This document shows, one piece after another, positions 53,961-63,325 of a stretch of 64,000 bases of DNA. Position 1 is the stretch's first letter. The number at the start of each line of letters is the position of its first letter. This DNA comes from Nocardioides agri. Lineage in GTDB: Bacteria > Actinomycetota > Actinomycetes > Propionibacteriales > Nocardioidaceae. The stretch is from NCBI RefSeq assembly GCF_013778305.1, contig NZ_JACEIC010000002.1, forward strand, positions 499,708 through 563,707, in the 5' to 3' direction. The position numbers and the translations under genes are program-made. The notes under the pieces are model-generated. The model saw only the letters and a list, made by a program, of their open reading frames with translations, was not told the origin of the DNA and made no database searches.

Positions 53961-56191
53961 GACTTGTCCATGTACTCGGACCGGACGGACGCCTCGAGGT
54001 CGGCGACCTCGCGGGCCAGTTGCGGGGCGTCGCGGAGGTCGGCGTCGGCGTCCAGCAGCTCGCCGGCGGCCCGCCGGGCCTCCACGATCGTCTTCTCGTC
54101 GCGCAGCACGCGCAGATTGTGCAGCCCGGAGCGGTATCCCGACTGCGATTTGCCGAGAACGTCGCCCTCACGCCGCTGCTCGAGGTCGACGCGGCTGAGC
54201 TCGAAGCCGTCGGTGGTGGCCTGGACGGCGTCGAGCCGGTCGCGGGCGGGCGAGCCGGCCTCCGCCCGGGAGACCAGCAGGCAGAGGCCGGGGTGGCCGC
54301 CCCGGCCGACCCGGCCGCGGAGCTGGTGGAGCTGGGAGACGCCGAACCGGTCGGCGTCGAGCAGCACCATCGCGGTCGCGTTGGCGACGTCGACGCCGAC
54401 CTCGATGACGGTCGTCGACACGAGCACGTCGATGTCACCGGCGGCGAACGCCCGCATCACCCGGTCCTTCTCGTCGGGCGGCAGCTTGCCGTGCAGGCGC
54501 TCGACCCGGAGCCCCGCGAGCGGCCCCTCGGCCAGCAGGGCCGCGACCTCCTCCACCGCCGAGAGCCCGCCGGCCGGCTGTCCGGGGGCGACCGTGTTGC
54601 CGTCCTCGTCGAGGTCGAGCTGGTCGGACTCCCCCTGCTCCTGCTCGTCGCCGGTGATCCGCGGGCACACGACGTAGGCCTGGTGGCCCTTCTCGACCTC
54701 CTCGCGCACCCGCTCCCAGACCCGGCCGAGCCAGCCGGGGTGCTCGGCCAGCGGCACGACGTTGGTCTGGATCGGCGCGCGGCCGGCCGGGAGCTCGGTG
54801 AGCGTCGAGGTCTCGAGGTCGCCGAAGACCGTCATCGCGACCGTCCGCGGGATCGGGGTCGCGGTCATCACCAGCACGTGCGGCGGGCTGCCGGCCTTGT
54901 CGGTGAGCGCCGCGCGCTGCTCGACGCCGAAGCGGTGCTGCTCGTCGACGACGACCAGCCCGAGGTCGGCGAAGATCACCTTCTCCTCGAGCAGCGCGTG
55001 GGTGCCGACGACGATCCCGGCCTCGCCGGTCGCCAGCCGCGACATCGGCTCGGTGCGCTGCGCCTTGGTCATCGAGCCGGTGAGCAGCTCGACGTTGGTG
55101 GCGTCGGCCGCGCCGCCGAGCATCCCGCCGGCGGCGAGGTCGCCGAGCATCGCGGTGATCGAGCGGTGGTGCTGCTGGGCGAGCACCTCGGTCGGCGCCA
55201 GCAGCGCCGCCTGGCCGCCCGAGTCGACGACGCGCAGCATCGCCCGGAGCGCCACCAGCGTCTTGCCGGAGCCGACCTCGCCCTGGAGCAGGCGGTTCAT
55301 CGGATGCGGCTGGGCCAGGTCGGTCTCGACCTGCGCGCCGATCTCGCGCTGCCCGCCGGTGAGCTCGAAGGGCAGCCGCGCGTCGAACGCCTCGAGGAGC
55401 CCACCGCCGCCCGTGCGCGCCTGGGCACCGAGCGCGTGCACCGCACGGCGACGTCGCGCGAGCACGAGCTGGGTGACCAGGGCCTCCTCGAAGCGGAACC
55501 GCCGCTGCGCCCTGCTGATCTCGGAGTGGTCGTCGGGCGCGTGGATCCACTCCAGCGCCTGACGGGCGTCGAGCAGGTCGTACTCCTCGCACACCGCGGC
55601 AGGGATGAGGTCCGGCACCTCGTCGACCACGGTCAGCGCGAACGCGATCGCCTTCTGGATGTCCCACGAGTCGACGCCCTTGGTGAGCGGGTAGATCGGG
55701 TAGTAGGCGCGCAGCTTCTCCAGCGAGAGCTCGGCGAGGTCCTCGCCGCCGCTGCCGAAGAGCACCATCTGGGGGTTGGTGAGCTGCCAGTCGCCGCGGA
55801 AGCTGCCGACCTTGCCGAGGAAGATCCCCTGGCGGCCCTCGGCGAGCCGGTTGAGGTTCCACTCGGCGATCCGGTCGGACTGGGCGAAGAACGACATCCG
55901 CAGCACCGCGCCGTCGGCGTGCACCACGGTGTCGACGCGGTACGCCGGGCGGCCGGTGCGGCGGTCGGTGTAGGTGTTCTTCCTCGGCTTCCCGAGTCGG
56001 CCGGAGAACGTCAGCATCTCGCCGTCCTGCAGCTGGCCCAGCCGGGTGAGCTCGCCGGTCTTGATGTAGCGCCGCGGGAAGTGGTGCAGCAGGTCGCCGA
56101 CCGTGCGCAGGCCGAGCCGCTCGACGATGCCGTCGCGCTTCTTCTTCTGGTCGCCGAGCACCGTGGCGACCGGGGAGTCGAGCGTGATCAT
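53957..56191 (-). CDS. recG: ATP-dependent DNA helicase RecG
   Basis: 744 residues. N-terminal wedge/OB domain (LTRLGQLQDGEMLTFSGRLG), helicase domain with Walker A (LLQGEVGSGKTLVALRAML), DEAD-type box written VVDEQHRFGVEQR, and C-terminal motifs TATPIPRT, HGKLPPDEKD, VLVSTTVIEVGVDV and QLRGRVGRGG. RecG reverses stalled forks and branch-migrates Holliday junctions. It overlaps rsmD by four bases and follows the DAK2 protein by 10. Confidence 0.95.
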   Translation of the reverse strand: MITLDSPVATVLGDQKKKRDGIVERLGLRTVGDLLHHFPRRYIKTGELTRLGQLQDGEMLTFSGRLGKPRKNTYTDRRTGRPAYRVDTVVHADGAVLRMSFFAQSDRIAEWNLNRLAEGRQGIFLGKVGSFRGDWQLTNPQMVLFGSGGEDLAELSLEKLRAYYPIYPLTKGVDSWDIQKAIAFALTVVDEVPDLIPAAVCEEYDLLDARQALEWIHAPDDHSEISRAQRRFRFEEALVTQLVLARRRRAVHALGAQARTGGGGLLEAFDARLPFELTGGQREIGAQVETDLAQPHPMNRLLQGEVGSGKTLVALRAMLRVVDSGGQAALLAPTEVLAQQHHRSITAMLGDLAAGGMLGGAADATNVELLTGSMTKAQRTEPMSRLATGEAGIVVGTHALLEEKVIFADLGLVVVDEQHRFGVEQRAALTDKAGSPPHVLVMTATPIPRTVAMTVFGDLETSTLTELPAGRAPIQTNVVPLAEHPGWLGRVWERVREEVEKGHQAYVVCPRITGDEQEQGESDQLDLDEDGNTVAPGQPAGGLSAVEEVAALLAEGPLAGLRVERLHGKLPPDEKDRVMRAFAAGDIDVLVSTTVIEVGVDVANATAMVLLDADRFGVSQLHQLRGRVGRGGHPGLCLLVSRAEAGSPARDRLDAVQATTDGFELSRVDLEQRREGDVLGKSQSGYRSGLHNLRVLRDEKTIVEARRAAGELLDADADLRDAPQLAREVADLEASVRSEYMDKS

Positions 56192-56201
56192 CGAACGGCC
56201 T

Positions 56202-57860
56202 TCACTCAGCGGACATCAACAGCGGGTAGCGGGGCTGTCCTCCGTCGTACACCACGACGTCGACGGCGGGATGCTGGTCCTCGACGTATGCCGCGCATCG
56301 GGTAGCGAGGGAGCCGTCGGCGTCCTCCTCGCCCGCGACGATCGTGACCAGCTCGCCGCCACCGGCCAGCAGCCGGTCCAGCACCTCGGTGGCGACGGTG
56401 TAGAGGTCCTTCCCCACGACCGCGAAGTCGCCGGCGATCACGCCGAGCGCGTCGCCCGGCTCGCACGGGCCGGCCATCGTCATCGCCTGCCTGGCGGCCA
56501 CGGTGACGGCGCCCTGGCGGGCGTGCCGCGCGGTGGCGGTCATCTCCAGCACGTCCTGGTCGAAGTTGCGGCCCGGCTCGTGGACGGCGACCGCCGCGAG
56601 TCCGGTGACCTGGGCGTGGGTCGGGATGACCGCGACCCGGATCGCGCCGGCGAGGTCGGCCTCCGCGGTGCGGGCAGCGATCTCGGCGGCTCGGACGGTG
56701 TCGGCGTCGTTGGGCAGCACGACGACCTCGGCGGCCCCGCACCCGACGATCGCCTCGTGGAGCTCGCCGGCCGACGCGCGCCGGCCCGGCCCGCCGAGCA
56801 CGACGACGGCCTCCGCCTCCTCGAAGAGCGCGGCGAGGCCCGGACCCGCGGCCACCGCGACGACCCGACGGCCGGTGCGGCTCGGCGCCATCCGCGGCCC
56901 GGCCTCGGCGACCTGCTCCGCGAAGTGGGTGACGCGGACGCGGTGCGGCCGCCCCGCCTCGATGCCCGCCTCGATCGCGGCGCCGACGTCGTCCACGTGG
57001 ACGTGGACGTTCCAGATGCCGTCGCCGCCGACGACCACGAGCGAGTCGCCGAGGGTGCCCAGCGCCGCACGCAGCGTGCCGATCGCGTCGTCCTCGGCGT
57101 CGAGCAGGTACATCACCTCGTACGCCGGCCCGTCGGGCGTCAGGTCGCCGGCCAGGTCGGGTTGCGGCACCGGGATGTGGCGCGAGCCGATCGGGCTGGT
57201 GACCGGCACCGGACGACGCCCGGTCAGCACGGTCTCCGCGGCGTCGAGGATCACGCTGACGCCGCGCCCGCCGGCGTCGATGACGCCGGCCTGGGCGAGG
57301 GCGGGCAGCTGCTCGGGGGTGTGGGCGAGCGCCTCCCGGGCGCCGGCCGCCGCCGCGACGAACACGTCCCGGGCGCGCGTGGTGCTCGGGTCGAGCGCCT
57401 CCGCCGCCTCGGCCGCGGCCCGGATCACGGTGAGCATGGTGCCCTCGACCGGCGTACCGACCGCGGCGTAGCTGGCATCGGCCGCGCACCGCACCGCCTG
57501 CGTCATCACCTGGGCGTTGCGCTCGTCGGGGCTCGCCTCGGCGACCCGGCGGGCGATCGCACCGAGCATCTCGCTGAGGATGACCCCGGAGTTGCCGCGG
57601 GCGCCGAGCAGCGCGCCGCGGGCGAACGCCCCGAGCGCGACCCCGACGTCGGCGTCCGGATCGGCTTCCGCGACCGCGCGGATCGCGTCGCGCCCGGCGG
57701 TCACCGTGAGGTACATGTTCGTGCCGGTGTCGCCGTCGGGCACCGGGTAGACGTTGAGCGCGTCGATCTCCTCGCGGGCCGCGGCGAGCGCGTCGGTGGC
57801 CAGGTCCACGAACCGCAGCACGACCTCGAGCGTGATGACGCCGCTGCGCGGAGTTTCCAT
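56202..57860 (-). CDS. DAK2-domain (YloV/FakA-type) kinase-like protein
   Basis: 552 residues. Residues ~1-200 are a DAK2 (DhaL) domain: NVYPVPDGDTGTNMYLTV, LGARGNSGVILSEML and DAGGRGVSVILDAAETV. The C-terminal half is a DegV-like domain (VVLGGPGRRASAGELHEAIV; VVLPNDADTVRAAEIA). In Staphylococcus FakA phosphorylates host fatty acids with FakB; role in actinobacteria is less sure. The gene regularly precedes recG and here lies between recG and rpmB. Confidence 0.9.
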   Translation of the reverse strand: METPRSGVITLEVVLRFVDLATDALAAAREEIDALNVYPVPDGDTGTNMYLTVTAGRDAIRAVAEADPDADVGVALGAFARGALLGARGNSGVILSEMLGAIARRVAEASPDERNAQVMTQAVRCAADASYAAVGTPVEGTMLTVIRAAAEAAEALDPSTTRARDVFVAAAAGAREALAHTPEQLPALAQAGVIDAGGRGVSVILDAAETVLTGRRPVPVTSPIGSRHIPVPQPDLAGDLTPDGPAYEVMYLLDAEDDAIGTLRAALGTLGDSLVVVGGDGIWNVHVHVDDVGAAIEAGIEAGRPHRVRVTHFAEQVAEAGPRMAPSRTGRRVVAVAAGPGLAALFEEAEAVVVLGGPGRRASAGELHEAIVGCGAAEVVVLPNDADTVRAAEIAARTAEADLAGAIRVAVIPTHAQVTGLAAVAVHEPGRNFDQDVLEMTATARHARQGAVTVAARQAMTMAGPCEPGDALGVIAGDFAVVGKDLYTVATEVLDRLLAGGGELVTIVAGEEDADGSLATRCAAYVEDQHPAVDVVVYDGGQPRYPLLMSAE

Positions 57861-57994
57861 CGCCGTCCTCGCTGTGCAGACTTCTCGGGGAGACTTCTCG
57901 GTGAGACCTGTCGTCGTGCGCCGGCGGTCCGCCGGGAGATGAGTGCCACAGGCTAGTGGCAGTCATCCGGATTTTCGCCTCGGCCGGGTGGTCC

Positions 57995-58000
57995 GATACT
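57995..58000 (+). promoter_or_regulatory. Candidate -10 box of rpmB
   Basis: GATACT at 57995-58000 would start transcription near 58007, giving a ~58-base leader to the rpmB GTG. No good -35 was found (TTTTCG at 57972 is weak). Confidence 0.3.
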
Positions 58001-58064
58001 CTTGTGCGGTTGCCCGTCCGCGGGCCCTCGTTCTCAAGACCATCGATTCGTTCAGGAGTACCTC

Positions 58065-58250
58065 GTGGCTGCCGTCTGCGACATCTGCGCCAAGAAGCCG
58101 GGCTTCGGCAACAACCGGCCGTGGTCGCGCAAGATCACGAAGCGTCGCTTCGACCCCAACATCCAGCGCGTCCGTGCCAAGGTCAACGGCACCCCCAAGC
58201 GCCTCAACGTCTGCACCGGCTGCCTCAAGGCCGGCAAGGTCACCCGCTGA
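58065..58250 (+). CDS. rpmB: 50S ribosomal protein L28, zinc-binding form
   Basis: 61 residues from a GTG with AGGAG upstream: VAAVCDICAKKPGFGNNRPW, then RRFDPNIQRVRAKVNGTPKR and CTGCLKAGKVTR. Two CxxC pairs (CDIC, CTGC) form the zinc-finger C+ form. In actinobacteria a C- paralog is often induced under zinc limitation; only the C+ copy is visible here. A strong terminator follows at 58265. Confidence 0.95.
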   Translation: MAAVCDICAKKPGFGNNRPWSRKITKRRFDPNIQRVRAKVNGTPKRLNVCTGCLKAGKVTR

Positions 58251-58264
58251 CCTGACGCCTCGAC

Positions 58265-58295
58265 AAGGCCCCGACCCTCGTGGTCGGGGCCTTTT
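58265..58295 (+). terminator. Rho-independent terminator of rpmB
   Basis: AAGGCCCCGACC (58265-58276) and GGTCGGGGCCTT (58282-58293) pair perfectly with a 5-base loop (CTCGT), followed by TT in a short T run (CCTTTTCG). It is 14 bases after the rpmB stop and also suits the opposite thiL side. Confidence 0.9.
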
Positions 58296-58332
58296 CGCTT
58301 GTCCTGGGCCGGGCAGGACGCGACGAGTCGCG

Positions 58333-59292
58333 CTAGAAGTGCGTCCAGCCGGTGGGGCCCTCGTACTCAGCGCCGTCGACGGTGACGCCGGAGCCCTGGC
58401 CGACGGCACCGATGACCGACCAGCCCTCCGGCACGTCCGACACCGAGGCGTAGGTCGCGAGCAGCGCGTGGTCGTCTCCCCCGCCGAGGATGAACGAGAT
58501 CGGCTCCGCGCCGAGCGCGGCACCGACCGCGTGCAGGGGCTCGGGCACGTCGAAGGCCGAGGTGTGCACGTCGACGGCGACCCCGGACGCCGCGGCGATG
58601 TGGCCGAGGTCGGCGAGCAGTCCGTCGGAGACGTCGATCATCGAGGTGGCACCCGCCTCGGCGGCGACCCGCCCGGCGTCGTACGGCGGCTCCGGGCGCC
58701 GGTAGGCCTCGACGAGTGCGCGGGGAGACCGGAAGCCGCGGCCGAGGACGGCGAGGCCTCCGGCGGCCCAGCCCTGCCTGCCGTGGAGCGCCAGGACGTC
58801 GCCCGGCCGGGCGCCCGAGCGCAGCACCGGTGCCTGCGTGCAGGCGCCGAGCACCGTCACCGCGATGACGATCTCGCTGGCGCGGGTGAGGTCGCCACCG
58901 ACGACGCTCGCGCCGACGAGCGAGCACTCCTCCGCGAAGCCGCGGGCGAAGTCGAGCGCCCACTGCACCGGCAGGTCGGCGGGCGCCGCGAGACCCACGG
59001 TCAGCGAGTGCGCCCGGCCGCCCATCGCGTTGATGTCGGAGAGGTTCTGGGCGGCCGCGCGGTGCCCGACGTCCTCGGCGCTCGCCCAGTCGCGCCGGAA
59101 GTGGCGTCCCTCGACGACCAGGTCCGTCGAGACCACGACGTGGCCGTTGCGCACCCGCAGCACCGCCGCGTCGTCCCCGGGACCGACCAGCACCTGCTCG
59201 CCCTGGGGGAACAGGTCCACGAAGGCGGCGATCAGGCCGAACTCGCCCGCGTCGGCCAGCGTCGCGTCAGGTGGGTAGCCCATGGGGCCCAT
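58333..59292 (-). CDS. thiL: Thiamine-monophosphate kinase
   Basis: 319 residues (ATG at 59292, MGPMGYPPDATLADAGEFGL; ATG 59283 is the nearest alternative and the frame extends to 59355). ATP-dependent last step of thiamine diphosphate synthesis. AIRS-fold motifs: VGPGDDAAVLRV (Mg/phosphate), VVSTDLVVEGRHF, NLSDINAMGG, SLVGASVVGGDLTRA and MIDVSDGLLADLGHIA, then FILGGGDDHALLA. Divergent from the AsnC-type gene. Confidence 0.9.
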   Translation of the reverse strand: MGPMGYPPDATLADAGEFGLIAAFVDLFPQGEQVLVGPGDDAAVLRVRNGHVVVSTDLVVEGRHFRRDWASAEDVGHRAAAQNLSDINAMGGRAHSLTVGLAAPADLPVQWALDFARGFAEECSLVGASVVGGDLTRASEIVIAVTVLGACTQAPVLRSGARPGDVLALHGRQGWAAGGLAVLGRGFRSPRALVEAYRRPEPPYDAGRVAAEAGATSMIDVSDGLLADLGHIAAASGVAVDVHTSAFDVPEPLHAVGAALGAEPISFILGGGDDHALLATYASVSDVPEGWSVIGAVGQGSGVTVDGAEYEGPTGWTHF

Positions 59293-59381
59293 CCCACCAG
59301 ATGACGGCACTGGTACCGCACGGTAGGTTGACCGACGACACACCGCCCGCTGCACAACCCGCTCAAACCAGGGAGAGCTCG

Positions 59382-59618
59382 ATGGTCGTCCAGGCGTACA
59401 TCCTGATCCAGACCGATGTCGGCAAGGCCGCCGAGGTGGCCAACGCGATCGCCCAGGTCAAGGGCGTCACCCTGGCCGAGGACGTCACCGGCCCCTACGA
59501 CGTGATCGTCCGAGCCGAGGCCCGCAACGTCGACGAGCTCGGCAAGCTGGTGGTCTCCAAGGTCCAGAGCCTCGACGGCATCACCCGCACGCTGACCTGC
59601 CCGGTCGTCCACATCTGA
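59382..59618 (+). CDS. Stand-alone AsnC/Lrp RAM-domain protein
   Basis: 78 residues, only the ligand-binding (RAM) module of Lrp/AsnC regulators: MVVQAYILIQTDVGKAAEVA, VTGPYDVIVRAEARNVDELG, VVSKVQSLDGITRTLTCPVV. There is no HTH, so it cannot bind DNA itself; such proteins form ring oligomers and may modulate partners. It lies two bases before the DUF3515 gene. Confidence 0.88.
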   Translation: MVVQAYILIQTDVGKAAEVANAIAQVKGVTLAEDVTGPYDVIVRAEARNVDELGKLVVSKVQSLDGITRTLTCPVVHI

Positions 59619-59620
59619 GC

Positions 59621-60091
59621 GTGCACCCGGCGCACCGACGCCCCTGGACCCTCGTGGCCGGGGGCGTCGTCGTCTGTGCGCTCCTCAGCGCCTGCGGTCC
59701 GCCGACGATCGAGACCGGCGACCTGACGGACGCCGAGGACCGGGCCTGCCGCGACCTCGTGGCCGCGCTGCCCGCCTCTCTCGCCGGGCAGGACTCCGTC
59801 GAGGTCGAGGGCGACACCGAGCACGGCGCGGCCTGGGGCGACCCGCCGATCGTGCTCACCTGCGGCGTGGACGCGCTGGACATCAGCGACGCCCCTCCGT
59901 GCACGGTCGTCGACGGAGTCGGCTGGGTGGTCCCCGACGAGGGCGGGGACGAGACGGTGTTCACCGCGGACGGCTACCGCCCGCGGGTCCAGGTCGTCGT
60001 GCCGGACGACTACGCACCGGAGGCCGAGGCGCTGGTCGCGCTCGCGCCCCTGGTCGAGCGCTACACCGAGGTCGAGGACCGGTGCCTCTAG
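59621..60091 (+). CDS. DUF3515 lipoprotein
   Basis: 156 residues, from a GTG. Lipobox LLSAC near residue 25 (VVVCALLSACGPPT) for diacylglyceryl anchoring, then DLTDAEDRACRDLVAALPAS and Cys at TCGVDAL, PPCTVVDG and DRCL, which may form disulfides. DUF3515 is an actinobacterial family of unknown function, found beside thiL and ddl in this order. Confidence 0.88.
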   Translation: MHPAHRRPWTLVAGGVVVCALLSACGPPTIETGDLTDAEDRACRDLVAALPASLAGQDSVEVEGDTEHGAAWGDPPIVLTCGVDALDISDAPPCTVVDGVGWVVPDEGGDETVFTADGYRPRVQVVVPDDYAPEAEALVALAPLVERYTEVEDRCL

Positions 60092-60103
60092 GGCGTCCTC
60101 GTC

Positions 60104-61243
60104 CTAGCGCAGCCCGATGTCGCGGGCGAGCGCGAGCCTGATCAGCCGGTCCACCAGCGCAGCGTAGTCGACCCCCGACGCCGCCCACATCCGTGGGTAC
60201 ATCGAGGTCGGCGTGAAGCCGGGCATCGTGTTGATCTCGTTGACCACGACCCGGCCGTCGGGCAGAACGAAGAAGTCGACGCGGGCCAGGCCCTCGCCGC
60301 CGACGGCCTCGAACGCCTGCACGGACATCTCCCGGATCTGCCCGGCGACCTCGTCCGGCAGGTCGGCCGGCACGTCGAGCTCGGTGTGCTCCTCGGGGAG
60401 GTACTTGGCCGCGAAGTCGTAGAACTCGTGCTCGCCGGAGATCCGGATCTCCGCCGGCACGCTGGTCTCGGGGGTGCCGTCGAGCGCCTGGAGCACGCCG
60501 CACTCGACCTCGCGAGCGCCTCCGGCGTACGCCTCGAGGAGGACCTTGGGGTCGTAGCGGAGCGCCTCGTCCATGGCGGCGTCGAGCTCGGACTCGTCGT
60601 GCACCTTCGAGATGCCGATGCTCGAGCCGCCCCGGGCGGGCTTCGCGAAGAGCGGGTAGCCGAGCGACGCGGCGCGCTCCCGCGCGGCCACCTGGTCGTG
60701 CTCCCACTGGCGGGCGGTGACGGTCACGGACGGCAGGACCGGCAGGCCGGCCGCGGCGAGCACGACCTTCATGTAGGACTTGTCCATGCTGACCGCCGAG
60801 GCCAGCACCCCGGCGCCGACGTAGCGCACGCCGGCCATCTCGAGCATGCCCTGGATGGTGCCGTCCTCGCCCCACGGGCCGTGGAGCACCGGGAACACGA
60901 CGTCCACGTCGCCGAGGGTGCGCGGGGGCTCCGCGGGCTCGGTGACGACCAGGCCCGTCGACGCCGCCTCGGGGGCGAGCGTCACGCTCGCGCGGCTGCC
61001 GTCGACCTCGGGGAGCCCGTCGGGGCCCTGGATCCGCAGGCGGTCGGGGTCGCCGGACTCGAGGACCCAACGACCGTCGGTGGCGATGCCGATCGGCACG
61101 ACGTCGTAGGCCGCCGAGTCGATCGCGGCCAGGACGCTGCCGGCCGTGACGCACGAGATCGCGTGCTCGCTCGACCGGCCTCCGAAGACGACGGCGACGC
61201 GGGGCTTGCGCCCAGGACTGGCGGGATCGTTGGACTCGTTCAT
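60104..61243 (-). CDS. ddl: D-alanine-D-alanine ligase
   Basis: 379 residues; makes the D-Ala-D-Ala dipeptide for peptidoglycan. ATP-grasp: VAVVFGGRSSEHAISCVTAG, FPVLHGPWGEDGTIQGML, VGAGVLASAVSMDKSYMKVV, FAKPARGGSSIGISKV and VVVNEINTMPGFTPTSMYP (Mg ligands, Glu-Ile-Asn). The EHAIS and Tyr/Ser loop of the usual D-Ala type are present, so no sign of a D-lactate ligase. The ATG at 61243 is 35 bases from the divergent PLP gene. Confidence 0.94.
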   Translation of the reverse strand: MNESNDPASPGRKPRVAVVFGGRSSEHAISCVTAGSVLAAIDSAAYDVVPIGIATDGRWVLESGDPDRLRIQGPDGLPEVDGSRASVTLAPEAASTGLVVTEPAEPPRTLGDVDVVFPVLHGPWGEDGTIQGMLEMAGVRYVGAGVLASAVSMDKSYMKVVLAAAGLPVLPSVTVTARQWEHDQVAARERAASLGYPLFAKPARGGSSIGISKVHDESELDAAMDEALRYDPKVLLEAYAGGAREVECGVLQALDGTPETSVPAEIRISGEHEFYDFAAKYLPEEHTELDVPADLPDEVAGQIREMSVQAFEAVGGEGLARVDFFVLPDGRVVVNEINTMPGFTPTSMYPRMWAASGVDYAALVDRLIRLALARDIGLR

Positions 61244-61277
61244 CGCGACCGACCCTATCGGGCCTAACCTCTGGGGC

Positions 61278-62327
61278 ATGAAGCCCGCCACCGTCGCCGT
61301 CACCGCCGGACGCCCGCCCCACGAGCCGGACCGGCCGCTCAGCGAGCCGATCACGATGGCGTCGACGTACGTCGCGACGGGCGGCCTCGAGTACGGCCGC
61401 TACGGCAACCCGACGTGGGCGGCGTTCGAGGCGGCGCTCGGCGCGCTGGAGGGCGGCCGGGCGCTGGCCTTCTCCTCCGGCATGGCGGCCGTGACGACGG
61501 TGCTCGACCTGGTCGGGCACGACGCGCTCGTCGTCGCGCCGGCGCACTCCTACACCGGCACCCTGCTCCAGCTCGCCGACCTCGAGAGCCGGGGCCGGCT
61601 GCGCACCAAGCTCGTCGACATCACCGACACCGAGGCGGTCGTCGCCGCGTGCGAGGACGCCGCGCTGGTGTGGTTCGAGTCGCCCACCAACCCGGCGCTC
61701 GAGCTCGCCGACATCCAGCGCATCGCCGAGGCGGCCCACGCTGCGGGCGCCTACGTCGTCGTCGACAACACCTTCGCCACTCCCCTGCGCCAGCAGCCGA
61801 TCGCGCTCGGCGCCGACCTGGTCGTGCACTCGGCGACGAAGTACCTCGCGGGCCACAGCGACGTGCTGATGGGCGCGGTCGTGGCGGCCGACGACCAGCT
61901 CTACGCGGTGCTCAAGGGCCGGCGGGACCTGCTCGGCGCGACCCCGGGCACGTTCGAGGCCTGGCTGGCCCTGCGCGGGATCCGTACGCTGCACGTGCGA
62001 CTCGACCGTGCGGAGGCCAACGCCCGCGTGCTGGTCGAGCGCCTGACCGGGCACCCCGCGCTCGAGGAGGTCCGCTACCCCGGCTTCGGCGGCATCATCT
62101 CCGCGGTGCTCGCCGGCGGCGAGGAGCCCGCCGACCGGCTGGTCCGGTCGACGTCGCTGTGGGTGCACGCGACGTCGCTGGGCGGCGTCGAGTCGACCTT
62201 CGAGCGACGCCGGCGCTGGAAGGCCGAGCCCGCGACCATCCCCGACGGGCTGGTGCGGTTGTCCGTCGGCATCGAGGACGTCGAGGACCTCTGGGCCGAC
62301 CTCGAGCAGGCGCTCGCGGCCCTCTAG
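61278..62327 (+). CDS. Cys/Met-metabolism PLP enzyme (cystathionine gamma-synthase/lyase type)
   Basis: 349 residues of the trans-sulfuration fold-type I family. PLP motifs: [14 protein letters not shown], the VVDNTFATP strand, and Schiff-base Lys in [16 protein letters not shown]. Also [14 protein letters not shown]. Whether gamma-synthase, gamma-lyase or O-acetylhomoserine sulfhydrylase is not resolvable here. It shares a ~35-base divergent promoter with ddl and converges on gpsA (4-base overlap of the stops). Confidence 0.88.
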   Translation: MKPATVAVTAGRPPHEPDRPLSEPITMASTYVATGGLEYGRYGNPTWAAFEAALGALEGGRALAFSSGMAAVTTVLDLVGHDALVVAPAHSYTGTLLQLADLESRGRLRTKLVDITDTEAVVAACEDAALVWFESPTNPALELADIQRIAEAAHAAGAYVVVDNTFATPLRQQPIALGADLVVHSATKYLAGHSDVLMGAVVAADDQLYAVLKGRRDLLGATPGTFEAWLALRGIRTLHVRLDRAEANARVLVERLTGHPALEEVRYPGFGGIISAVLAGGEEPADRLVRSTSLWVHATSLGGVESTFERRRRWKAEPATIPDGLVRLSVGIEDVEDLWADLEQALAAL

Positions 62328-63325
62328 TCCGTCTCGGCCTTGGTGTCGCGGGCGATGAAGGCGTCCATCATCTCGGTGGCGGTCATCCGGCCGTCGACCA
62401 CGGCGTCGACGTGGTGCGCGATCGGGGCGTCGACGCCGGTGCGCTGGGCCAGCGCGAGCAGCGACGAGCAGGACTTCGCGCCCTCGGCGACCTGCCGGGT
62501 CGAGGCGTAGATGTCCGCCGTGGTCATGCCCTGCCCGAGCTTCTCGCCGAACGTGCGGTTGCGCGACAGGGGCGAGGAGCAGGTCGCGACCAGGTCGCCG
62601 AGCCCGGCCAGGCCCATGAGCGTCAGCGGGTTGGCGCCCAGCGCCATCGCGAGGCGAGCGGTCTCGGCGAGGCCACGGGTGATGACCGACGCGGTGGTGT
62701 TGTCGCCGAAGCCGAGCCCGACGGCCATGCCCACCGAGAGCGCGACGACGTTCTTGTAGGCGCCGCCCAGCTCGCAGCCGAGCACGTCCACGCTCGTGTA
62801 GGGCCGGAACGCCGGCGAGTGCACCCGGGCCTGCAGCATCTTGGCGACGTCCTCGTCGGCGCAGGCGACCACGGAGGCGGCCGGCTCGCGGCGCGCGATC
62901 TCCTTGGCCAGGTTGGGGCCGCTGATGACGGCGATGCGCTCGGGACCCGCGTCGGTGATCTCGGCGATCACCTGGCTCATCCGCTCCAGGGTGCCGAGCT
63001 CGACGCCCTTCATCAGCGAGACGAACACCGCGCCGGGCTCGACGTACGGCGCCCACTCGGTGAGGTTGGCGCGCAGCGACTGCGACGGCGTGGCGAGCAC
63101 GACGACGTCGGCGCCGTGCATCGCCTTCTCGACGTCATGGGTCGCCTGGACGGCCGGGGGCAGCTCGATGCCGGGGAGGTACTCGGAGTTCTCGCGCTGC
63201 GCGTTGACCGTCTGCGCGACCTCCTCGCGGCGGGCCCAGAGCGTCACGTCGTTGCCGGCGTCGGCGAGCACGATCGAGAACGCGGTGCCCCAGGACCCGG
63301 CGCCGAAGACGGCGACCTTGCTCAT
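62324..63325 (-). CDS. gpsA: Glycerol-3-phosphate dehydrogenase [NAD(P)+]
   Basis: 333 residues; makes sn-glycerol-3-phosphate for phospholipids. NAD site MSKVAVFGAGSWGTAFSIVL, then VSLMKGVELGTLERM, SGPNLAKEI and GCELGGAYKNVVALSVGM with catalytic Lys. Its ATG overlaps the plsC-type gene by four bases, coupling the two steps of phosphatidate synthesis. Confidence 0.95.
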   Translation of the reverse strand: MSKVAVFGAGSWGTAFSIVLADAGNDVTLWARREEVAQTVNAQRENSEYLPGIELPPAVQATHDVEKAMHGADVVVLATPSQSLRANLTEWAPYVEPGAVFVSLMKGVELGTLERMSQVIAEITDAGPERIAVISGPNLAKEIARREPAASVVACADEDVAKMLQARVHSPAFRPYTSVDVLGCELGGAYKNVVALSVGMAVGLGFGDNTTASVITRGLAETARLAMALGANPLTLMGLAGLGDLVATCSSPLSRNRTFGEKLGQGMTTADIYASTRQVAEGAKSCSSLLALAQRTGVDAPIAHHVDAVVDGRMTATEMMDAFIARDTKAETD